Below, in pieces: positions 27,901-35,664 of a stretch of 40,915 bases of DNA. The stretch is from the NCBI GenBank assembly GCA_947629365.1, contig CANRDM010000003.1, forward strand, positions 1 through 40,915, read 5' to 3'. The translations under genes and the position numbers were made by a program. Each line of letters opens with the position of its first letter. The first letter of the stretch is position 1. The notes under the pieces are model-generated. The model saw nothing but the letters and a program-made list of their open reading frames with translations, was not told the DNA's origin and searched no databases. Origin of the DNA: an uncultured Bacilli bacterium (GTDB lineage Bacteria > Bacillota_I > Bacilli_A > RF39 > UBA660).

Positions 27901-28551
27901 TTTGGATTCAGTTAAAAAATCTTCATTTTTATCAAGGTACTCTTTAAGTTGTAAATATTTTTCTTTGTATTCTTCAAAAAATTTTTTTGTAACTTTTTCT
28001 ACATCAAATACTTGCTCAATATCTTCAAGTTTAATTTTTCTGTCATTTATTTTCAACAGTTTTAGTAAAAATTCTTGTGCTGTGTGAACTGACTCATTTT
28101 CACCTACTAAATAAGAATATCTTTTTGCAGGTGTCAGTTCAATTTTAAAACCTTTATCTGTAAAATTTACTTCTTTCTTTACAAATGATAATCTCCAATT
28201 AGTTTCAGTTTCAGAATAAAATGCTACTAAAGATGCATCTAAATCATATTTAGATAAGATAGTAGCTATAAAATTTCTTTGAGAAGTTCTTGCATTTGTT
28301 GAAGTACTATTGCTAAGTTTAACTATCAATATACCAATAGTATTTAGTCCATCATTGTATTTAGCAATATATTTATAATAATCTATATTGCCTCTATATT
28401 GATTAGGAATATCTTTTCGTTCATCAATATTATTAGATATATCAAATTGACTTAGATTTAGCAAATCTTTTACAAAGTCAATATAATTATTTTCTTCAAA
28501 TCTCTTTGTTAAAATATTTAGATATTCTTTTTCTCTTTGATCCACTTGCAT
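24976..28551 (-). CDS. Eco57I-like N6-adenine DNA methyltransferase (type IIG/DrmMI-like)
   Basis: GAFYTPREIVYYM, ADPAVGSGAFPLGML, DIVIGNPPYVQL; 1191 aa. Confidence 0.9.
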   Translation of the reverse strand: MQVDQREKEYLNILTKRFEENNYIDFVKDLLNLSQFDISNNIDERKDIPNQYRGNIDYYKYIAKYNDGLNTIGILIVKLSNSTSTNARTSQRNFIATILSKYDLDASLVAFYSETETNWRLSFVKKEVNFTDKGFKIELTPAKRYSYLVGENESVHTAQEFLLKLLKINDRKIKLEDIEQVFDVEKVTKKFFEEYKEKYLQLKEYLDKNEDFLTESKKSDFTSVEFAKKLMGQIVFLYFLQKKGWLGVQLVPNELNLIEYKELYNNIDSVSQNLLNKFYEKQENFYVISKTELKATDSVEDIINLSNLFKGTSYDKNWGTGKKDFIRSIYKQAIKEHKNFFDDYLEPFFYRGLNEKRENQFFPLFNCKIPFLNGGLFEPLNNYRWSSAYFNIPNSMFSNDTKDGILDFLDLYNFTIDEEEPLEKDVAVDPEMLGKIFENLLEVNDRKSKGAFYTPREIVYYMCQECLAQYLVKNVNISYDEIIEFIKYGDLITQLDWEQHITKNSNSYLIGKSIYDNVLKIDNALINVKIADPAVGSGAFPLGMLTEISKIRNNLSTYIMIQNDEKEININKLTNNEQLKRSLFDIKLQTIENCIYAVDIESSAIDITKLRLWLSLIVDYPNDAEPRPLPNLDCKIMQGNSLVESFEGVPLFSEKILSNNLKNYKRKESDINFVSDIHIQQSFQFDENSINLNSYIEKMLNLQKEYFRTSDNKLKKELKNKIDLIQFGMIEESLKNNSDKLLKFKDEEKKKNKSWFIWKLEFFDVFKNNNGFDIVIGNPPYVQLQKDSGKLANELESQGYKTFTRTGDIYCIFYEKGLELLKENGIECFITSNKWLRAAYGEKLRGFLSKYNPLMLINFCGNKVFESAQVDVNILLTENSKNKRNTKTVEIHDNYKGNLEDNLNNNFVENSYIDNSNWILMTNIESNIKNKVEKYGKKLLNWNIRINRGLLTGFNDAFIINNNTYNYLINLDENNKNVIKPIIRGRDLEQYKCNFSNLYMIVTHNGYGNTKRIDINDFPTIKSYLDQFYDKLKKRYDKGDTPYNLRNCAYIEDFASPKIMYSEIVKKPQFYYDELGYYPEATTFIISGEKLEYLICALNSKLIGNIFKSFYAGGGLGEKGYRYKKAFLVNLPLPTITEDEYQKFKEYLKNINDKLNNNLSYKEELLEIDDFLCAKYHFTDEEIQYLIKISE

Positions 28552-28559
28552 TCACTTCC

Positions 28560-31500
28560 TTACTTAACAAACAATTCAGATAATATGATTTCTCTTGTTA
28601 TTATATTTTCTTCTTCGTTCTTTTTTTCTTCTAAATCAAAATATGTAGATGGAATTGATGCATAAAAGTCTTTATAAAATTTTATCAAATCACTTTTTGA
28701 TTTTACATTTATTTGAATCATTTTATTGGCATTTTTTAACATTTTTGTAGGCAATTCACCATTTTGCAACAATTTTATTAGTTTATTTCCTTTATCAATT
28801 TCTTCATCCGTTAAAATATCTGTTGACTTTAATGCTTCTTTTAAAATATAAATAATATTTTTAGCATTGCTTGTTCCTTTTCTTTTTTCAGTTTTAGTAA
28901 ATTCCTCTTGATTTTCTTCTAATTCAAAATTATCAAAAGAATTTTTATTTTTATTCAATAGTATATAATATTTTGAATTAATAGTTTCTGCTGTTTCTTC
29001 TGGAGTAGTTTTAATCATTTCAATTGCATTATCAAAAGTTATTTCATCGGTATTACTTTGATTAGATAAATAAAACTTTTTAACATATCCCTTTCTAAAA
29101 AAAGTTAATAATTCTTCATCTTGACCTTTTCTAGCAATTTTAATTTTTTTAGGCATTTGTTGAATTTTACTAAATAATTCTGGTTTTTTATCTCTAATTT
29201 CTCTTATTAATTTTAAATATTTCAATTCAGTATTTAAACCTGTTTCATCTTCATCATTTATAGTAGTCATTTTTTTAAACAATTCGTGCGTAGATACATT
29301 TTCTTCATCCGTTAAGAATTTAGAGTCTTCACCTAATATATTATGAAACATTTGAATTTTGCTAATAATGTTTTCATTTTGATGAATCAAATCATTTGAA
29401 TTAGAAGTCGGGAAAAAATTATATACAAATAATTCTTTATATCTTGTTCCAACTCGATTGATACGACCCACTCTTTGCATTATTTTAGTAGGATTCCAAG
29501 GTAAATCGTAATTTATTATTACATTACTTCTATGTAAATTCATTCCTTCTGCTAATACATCAGTGGTAACTAAAACATCATATTCATCTTTCGCAAGTTC
29601 CGAATCAACATTCGGATCAAAATTGTTCCTAATTTCATTTTTTATGTTATCACTCATAGATCCAGAAAATAATATAACCATTCTATTCAATTTTTTTTGA
29701 ATATTTTGTGATAAATATTCTGCTGTTTCTTTTGATTCAGTAAATATAATAATTTTATTTTTTAAATTTTTATCGGTTCTTAATAAGTCTAAAAAATATT
29801 CTAATTTACAATCACTATTCAATTCTTCCCATTTTTCTTTTAAACAAGTTAAAATATTTAAATCTTTTATTAAGTCTTCTATAAAATTATCTTTAAATTC
29901 ATTAGATTTAAAAGAAAATGCATTTCCTTTTTCTTTGCCTTCAATAAGAACTTCAAAATCTTCACGATCTAATAAATCATCAACATTTAATTTTCTACTA
30001 ATCCATACTTCGCCATTATTATACATTTTAATAAATCTTTCGTGAGATTCAATAAATCTAGTTAATGTTTTTGTAAAAGCATATTTACTACTTTCTAATC
30101 TTTTTATTAAAGTTCCTTTCATAAAAGCACCCATATTTCTTTGCCCCGTCAATAAGGTATTCATTTCACTAGTCAAAAATTTATCTTTAACATAAGTTAA
30201 GGGTTTATAACGAGAATAAGTTAACTCTTTTATTAAATTTATAGTTTCCTCAAATATTTTTTCAGTTTGCTCATCAAATTCGTAAGTTTCCTTAATTGGA
30301 TTGTTTAGTTTAGGAAAAGTTAATCCTTGCTTTTCTAAATCTTCTTTATAATTATTTTGTATTTCTGTTCTTGTTCTTCTTATCATTACTTCTCTTAAAA
30401 CTCTATCTCTAATTTTACAAGAAGCTGTTTCAAGGGCATTAAAATAATCATCTGTACCTTTCTTATGTTTATTAACTTCAGATTTCAGATTTAAAAAGAA
30501 TTGTTCTAATTTTCTAACACCTGGAATAGTAGAGTTAGTTTTTGATTCAAATAAATACATTTGATTAGCAATATCAGTAACATAATTATTTTGTGGGGTT
30601 GCAGTAATTAAAATAATTTTTTTATTAGCACATATTTCGGATAAATAGGTATAATTATCTGTATTATCATTTCTAAATTTATGAGCTTCATCAACAAAAA
30701 TATATGAAAAAGTTCTATATAATTTTTCTTCACTAATTTTTCTTAAATTACCACTAGAATAAACCTCAAAATTTCTTACTCCAAATGATCTTAAAACTTT
30801 TCTCCAGTAATCAACTAATACAGGGGGAACTAAAAATAATTTACCTCCAGATAGTTCATTTCCTAATAACGCACACATATACGTTTTTCCTAGGCCAACT
30901 ACATCTGATATAAATACCCCATTATGTTTTTCCAACATTTTTTTTGCCTGTATAACTGCATCCATTTGATATTGAAGTGGTCTAAATCCTTCTATCAAAT
31001 ATTCATTTGTTTTAAATTTAAATGATTGATCATCATTAATTTCTTCTTTAAAATATTCATATAAAAATTTTAAATACATTTCATAAGGAGTAATATCATT
31101 CTTTATCCAAGTATCTTTTTCAATAGTATCAATACATTCTTGACTTATATCAATAGAATCTTTCCACAATTCTTCAAATTTAGTGTATGCAAATTCCACA
31201 TCTCCACGATTCTTTAACTCAACATTAAATTCAAGGTTATTTAATAATCCGTTATATGAAAAATTACTAGAACCTGTTATAACTTTTCCATAATCTGCAC
31301 AATCATTATAATTTCTCATAACATAAACTTTGGCGTGAATAGGTTGCTTTGAATATACTCGAATCTCTAATTTTCCATTTCTGATAAATTCAATAAATTT
31401 ACGAACTCCAATTTCTACACATTCAGAATCATCAGAATTTTCAAATTCTTGTTTCAATTTATTTTTATAAAATAACTTACTTTCATAAGTATTTAAATTT

Positions 31501-31754
31501 ATTTCATCAATAGACATTTGACTTTCTTTATATAATTTTAATACCTGTTCATCCGTATTTATTCCAATTAAAATTCTTGTTTTTTCAACATTATCTAGTG
31601 AATCCTGTAGTAAATAAAATCCACTAGCTCTAAAATATCCAACCAACACATCAAAGAATTGTGTATCTCTTTTCAAAATTTTGTTAAATCTTTCATTTAA
31701 ATTTCTTTCTGGTTCATTAGTAAAAAAAGTTAAATCATTATTCATATTTATCAC
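28560..31754 (-). CDS. PLD-nuclease/SNF2-type helicase fusion
   Basis: N-terminal PLD motif HAKVYVMRN...KVITGSSNFSYNGL; VGLGKTY, DEAHKFRN, TATPQNN, VGRINRVG. Confidence 0.9.
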   Translation of the reverse strand: MINMNNDLTFFTNEPERNLNERFNKILKRDTQFFDVLVGYFRASGFYLLQDSLDNVEKTRILIGINTDEQVLKLYKESQMSIDEINLNTYESKLFYKNKLKQEFENSDDSECVEIGVRKFIEFIRNGKLEIRVYSKQPIHAKVYVMRNYNDCADYGKVITGSSNFSYNGLLNNLEFNVELKNRGDVEFAYTKFEELWKDSIDISQECIDTIEKDTWIKNDITPYEMYLKFLYEYFKEEINDDQSFKFKTNEYLIEGFRPLQYQMDAVIQAKKMLEKHNGVFISDVVGLGKTYMCALLGNELSGGKLFLVPPVLVDYWRKVLRSFGVRNFEVYSSGNLRKISEEKLYRTFSYIFVDEAHKFRNDNTDNYTYLSEICANKKIILITATPQNNYVTDIANQMYLFESKTNSTIPGVRKLEQFFLNLKSEVNKHKKGTDDYFNALETASCKIRDRVLREVMIRRTRTEIQNNYKEDLEKQGLTFPKLNNPIKETYEFDEQTEKIFEETINLIKELTYSRYKPLTYVKDKFLTSEMNTLLTGQRNMGAFMKGTLIKRLESSKYAFTKTLTRFIESHERFIKMYNNGEVWISRKLNVDDLLDREDFEVLIEGKEKGNAFSFKSNEFKDNFIEDLIKDLNILTCLKEKWEELNSDCKLEYFLDLLRTDKNLKNKIIIFTESKETAEYLSQNIQKKLNRMVILFSGSMSDNIKNEIRNNFDPNVDSELAKDEYDVLVTTDVLAEGMNLHRSNVIINYDLPWNPTKIMQRVGRINRVGTRYKELFVYNFFPTSNSNDLIHQNENIISKIQMFHNILGEDSKFLTDEENVSTHELFKKMTTINDEDETGLNTELKYLKLIREIRDKKPELFSKIQQMPKKIKIARKGQDEELLTFFRKGYVKKFYLSNQSNTDEITFDNAIEMIKTTPEETAETINSKYYILLNKNKNSFDNFELEENQEEFTKTEKRKGTSNAKNIIYILKEALKSTDILTDEEIDKGNKLIKLLQNGELPTKMLKNANKMIQINVKSKSDLIKFYKDFYASIPSTYFDLEEKKNEEENIITREIILSELFVK

Positions 31755-31836
31755 CTATTGTCTCTACTATATCTTTTAATTATATTATAACATTATATAA
31801 CAATATTTTTAATATTTATCTCATATTTTTTAATAA

Positions 31837-32862
31837 TTAATCCTGTGCCCACTCATCTTCGCCATCATAATCATAATAATTACATAAACTTATTTCTTGC
31901 ATTAATTCATAGGTAATTGGAAAAACATATTTTTCTTGAAATTCTATCTTATAATCTTCTTCTGTTTCGCTTACAATAATTGAAAATTCATAATCACTAA
32001 TTAAAAGTCTATTTAATACAAAAAAATCTATATCATCCATTGAACTATAAGATTTAGTATAGTCTTCACAAATAAATTCACCATCTAATATTAAAAAATC
32101 ACATTTACAATTCACAAAAAATTGTTTATCTTTATGACTTATTATATCAATATCTGTAATTTTTTGAATAACTAAATTATCTAATTGTAAATTTTCATAA
32201 TTTAAGTCTATACTCTTTAATTCAATTTTATTTAATAATTCTTCTTGAATATCTTTTAATTTATTATTTATGCAGTCTTTTATTTTATTGATTACATCTG
32301 GTGATGCATTATTTATTTTAGCTAAAAACTCGTTTAAATCATCAAATACTTCAATTTCTTCCTTTAAAGCATTTTTTATGCCTTTATCATTCGTAACAAA
32401 ATATATTTCTTCATTATTACTAATTTCTATACTATTAACATAGCTTACTATAAAAGCATCTGGAAACTCTTTTCGCTTTTCTTTTCTATTTTCAAAAGGA
32501 TATTCAACTTTAAAATATTTTTTAAAAATTTCTTCTGAATTAACACTAGAAATATCACATTTTTTTGCCGAAATATTTATCTTAAAATTGTTATAATCAA
32601 CTAGATCTTTATAACAATGTTCCCTTATCTTTTCATCTGAAATATATTTTTTAATCCATTTTCTATTAGATATTAATTTATATTCTTGATCTCCTCTTTG
32701 ATTTAAATGCGAACTAATTTCGCCATCAATGACACTTAAACTATAATATTCATATTTTTTATCTCTAACATTTTGTATCAACGTTTTAATTATTAAATTT
32801 TTTTCAGAAAAATTATATCCTATTTTTTCAAAAGCATTTGTATCTACAAACAATTTATTCAT
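31837..32862 (-). CDS. PIN-domain-like protein
   Basis: N-terminal LFVDTNAFEKI; EFPDAFIVSYVNS; IYFVTNDKGIKNAL fit the acidic PIN motif spacing. Confidence 0.6.
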   Translation of the reverse strand: MNKLFVDTNAFEKIGYNFSEKNLIIKTLIQNVRDKKYEYYSLSVIDGEISSHLNQRGDQEYKLISNRKWIKKYISDEKIREHCYKDLVDYNNFKINISAKKCDISSVNSEEIFKKYFKVEYPFENRKEKRKEFPDAFIVSYVNSIEISNNEEIYFVTNDKGIKNALKEEIEVFDDLNEFLAKINNASPDVINKIKDCINNKLKDIQEELLNKIELKSIDLNYENLQLDNLVIQKITDIDIISHKDKQFFVNCKCDFLILDGEFICEDYTKSYSSMDDIDFFVLNRLLISDYEFSIIVSETEEDYKIEFQEKYVFPITYELMQEISLCNYYDYDGEDEWAQD

Positions 32863-32889
32863 ATTACTCCCTAAATTTTAAATAAAGTT

Positions 32890-33108
32890 TTATTTATCAT
32901 CTTCTGAATAATAATCATCTTCATCTAAATCTTCATCCATTGAATCTTCAAAATTATAAATATCATAGTTTCCTTTTCTAATTTCCTCTTTTTCATAATC
33001 ATCAAAATTATTCCAATTCATTTCCTGCTCTAGCTTTTTTTGCTTTTCTTTTTTTTCTGTTTCATTAATTGTTTCATTTAATCCTAATAAAAAACTAAAT
33101 AGTCCCAT
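32890..33108 (-). CDS. Small acidic hypothetical protein
   Basis: 72 aa, C-terminus EDSMDEDLDEDDYYSEDDK. Confidence 0.5.
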   Translation of the reverse strand: MGLFSFLLGLNETINETEKKEKQKKLEQEMNWNNFDDYEKEEIRKGNYDIYNFEDSMDEDLDEDDYYSEDDK

Positions 33109-33333
33109 ACAAAATCACTCCAAAAATCCTTGATAAATATTATATCATAATTAGAATTTTTTAAATAGTCTTTAAACTAAATTATAGACATAATATTTCA
33201 ATATCTAAATAAAATATTTATTATTCAATAAATTTATTAATTTATACTTCTAAAACAATAAAAATCTTAATTGTAAAGCTATTAATAATATATTTTTTCT
33301 ATCATTGCTTCAAACATCAACTCTTAATATTTT

Positions 33334-34116
33334 TTATAATGATTTATAAAAAAGATCACTTTCATCATTCCATAAATCATCGGTTTCTTCTATATTTAAT
33401 TTATTTATATTACTTATAATAGAATTTTTGAAGTACCCAAACTTATTTTCAATTGTATTTCCGTCCTCATCTCTAAAATCTCTTTGAATAACTCTTGGAA
33501 TAATATAGTGTATAATTTTAATTAAATCTTTATATGAATTGTTTTCTAATAATTGTTCAAACAATTTATCATAATAAAATATTTGCATATCTTCTTCATT
33601 TATATAGCCTCGATTAATTAATTCAATCGTTAATTTATTGTGTTCTTCAGGAACAAAAAAAGATGATATTTTTGTTTTATCATCTTTATCTATTTGTTTA
33701 TTAGTATTTATTTGTATTGGTTTTCCCATATTTGGACTATCCATATATGGAGATTCCATACCTGGATTATTATTGCTTTTATCTAAATCAATAAAGTGAG
33801 GAATTTCATATATTAAATAATTATATTCAAAGTATCCTTTTTTTCCTCTCACTTTTTCAATTTCCAAATAATGATGGTCTTGCAATTCTTTTAATATAGA
33901 TCTTATTCCGTCTTTACTTTCTTTACTTATAGAACATAAACCTGCAAGTGAATAATCCCAATCTTTGGGTAATGATAGCATAAACGATAACAAGCCTTTT
34001 GCTTTATAAGATAACTCTTTATCTCTTAAATGATAATTACTCATAACCGTATAGTTATTATTTTTTTCTATTTTAAAAACTGACAATTTGTACACCTTCT
34101 TTCTTGAAAAAAGCAC
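33334..34116 (-). CDS. HTH replication-initiation-like protein (DUF6017-type)
   Basis: YTVMSNYHLRDKELSYKAKGLLSFMLSLPKDWDYSLAGL; C-term ENKFGYFKNSIISNINKL; beside parB. Confidence 0.65.
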   Translation of the reverse strand: MLFSRKKVYKLSVFKIEKNNNYTVMSNYHLRDKELSYKAKGLLSFMLSLPKDWDYSLAGLCSISKESKDGIRSILKELQDHHYLEIEKVRGKKGYFEYNYLIYEIPHFIDLDKSNNNPGMESPYMDSPNMGKPIQINTNKQIDKDDKTKISSFFVPEEHNKLTIELINRGYINEEDMQIFYYDKLFEQLLENNSYKDLIKIIHYIIPRVIQRDFRDEDGNTIENKFGYFKNSIISNINKLNIEETDDLWNDESDLFYKSL

Positions 34117-34129
34117 ATAAAACTATGTG

Positions 34130-35029
34130 CTAATTAATTCTCAAGCCAATATCTATTTCTTCTTTTTTTGATAATTCATTATAATTCAATATGGCTTTTA
34201 TAATATATTGCTCTATATATCTTTTATCTCTCTTTAACAAATCTTGAGGCAATACTGATTCAATTTTATCTTTATTAAAGGAAATTTGTTCATTTTGATT
34301 ACCTTTTTTTTGACAAAGTATATCTTCTAGAGAATCAAAATCTAACTGATTATTTTTACTTAATTTTCTAATCTCCATTGCTTGAGAGTGACTTGGAGTA
34401 GCACTTTCATAAATTATTAAAGAATATACCAAAGTTTGCTCCTCTTTACTTAAATACGATAATTCTACTGCCGGTTTCATTCCCATAGTTAAAGTAGTTC
34501 TACTATCATACATTATAGTATTATCTACTAATTCCAATAATTCTGGAATTAGGTACGTCAACCTTATATAATTGTGAATTGTTCTTGATGAATCTTTAGA
34601 ATTTGAAGCCACTTCATCTCTTGACTTGTGGCAACGATTGCCACAAGTCAATTTTCCTTGATGTTTAATTGCATCATATTTCATTTTATAAGCAAAGGCC
34701 TTTTCGGATGGTAAAATTTTTTCTCTATACATATTGGAATCTACCATTAGTATAGTGGCTTCATCATCATTTAAGTCTTTAATATTTACTTCGACATCTT
34801 CCACACCGTTTAATTCTAATGCTAATTTTCGTCTATGACCTGATATTAGTTCATATCTATTATTACTTTTCTTTCTAACTATTAAAGGATTAAGTAATCC
34901 ATTTTCTTTAATACTTTGTGCTAATTCATTTAGAGAATCATTATTTTCTACTTTATATGGGTGATTTTTAAAAGAATCAATACTTGCTAATTTAATAATA
35001 CTATTCATTTCACAACTCCTTATTTTCAA
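34130..35029 (-). CDS. parB: ParB-like partition protein
   Basis: LAQSIKENGLLNPLIVRKKSNNRYELISGHRRKLAL, central HTH. Confidence 0.88.
   Translation of the reverse strand: MKIRSCEMNSIIKLASIDSFKNHPYKVENNDSLNELAQSIKENGLLNPLIVRKKSNNRYELISGHRRKLALELNGVEDVEVNIKDLNDDEATILMVDSNMYREKILPSEKAFAYKMKYDAIKHQGKLTCGNRCHKSRDEVASNSKDSSRTIHNYIRLTYLIPELLELVDNTIMYDSRTTLTMGMKPAVELSYLSKEEQTLVYSLIIYESATPSHSQAMEIRKLSKNNQLDFDSLEDILCQKKGNQNEQISFNKDKIESVLPQDLLKRDKRYIEQYIIKAILNYNELSKKEEIDIGLRIN
34621..34651. repeat. Perfect 14-bp inverted repeat inside parB
   Basis: ttgacttgtggcaa-cga-ttgccacaagtcaa. Confidence 0.95.
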
Positions 35030-35486
35030 TCGAATAATTTAATTTCCATTCTATATATTCTTCATAAGATATGTATCTTTTTTTTCTTTTCAATCTCATT
35101 TTCTCCCATTCATCAAGAAAACCATCTATATTTAAATTATTTTTTCCATACAAATTGAAAATTGGCTCTAATTCTATTTGATAATTTGGAATTAATTCCT
35201 CAAGCCATAATAATGTATAAATAATATCGATATCTTCTTTAAAATCATATTTTTTAATAGCATCAAAACTAACATTTAATATTCTTGATATTTCATTTGT
35301 CCTATCATCTTTTGGATTTCTTATTCCCTTTTCATATCTTGTCATTGTTCTCCTTTTGCATTCTCCTGTTAATCCAAGTTTGTCCGATAATTGATCTTGA
35401 GTCATAAACCTAAATTGTCTAGCAAATGCTATCCTAGACCCCTGTGATAAATCTCTTAACTTAGGTTTAGTATAAATTAATCGCAT
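35010..35486 (-). CDS. XRE-family HTH regulator
   Basis: FARQFRFMTQDQLSDKLGLTGECKRRTMTRYEKGIRNPKDDRTNEISRILNV; overlaps parB start. Confidence 0.75.
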   Translation of the reverse strand: MRLIYTKPKLRDLSQGSRIAFARQFRFMTQDQLSDKLGLTGECKRRTMTRYEKGIRNPKDDRTNEISRILNVSFDAIKKYDFKEDIDIIYTLLWLEELIPNYQIELEPIFNLYGKNNLNIDGFLDEWEKMRLKRKKRYISYEEYIEWKLNYSIENKEL

Positions 35487-35525
35487 TTTTTATCCCTCCA
35501 TTTCTTTGTCGCATATAGCACAAAA

Positions 35526-35566
35526 AAAGACTAAAATATACTATGAAATAAGCAATTATAGTCTTT
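35526..35566 (-). terminator. Rho-independent terminator downstream of ppdK
   Basis: aaagacta/tagtcttt stem followed by T run on the minus strand. Confidence 0.6.
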
Positions 35567-35664
35567 AATTTATATATAAATATCAATAAATAATGGTTTG
35601 GAATAAATTTTAATTTTTCACAAACTCCCAAATTTCCTTTTAAATACGGGCTTTATCAATATTT

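Noticed and set aside
27902-28087. 61-aa plus-strand ORF in MTase
   Set aside because: Ser/Phe-rich antisense shadow.
33109-33333. AT-rich intergenic as replication origin
   Set aside because: Very AT-rich but no clear iterons beyond background composition.
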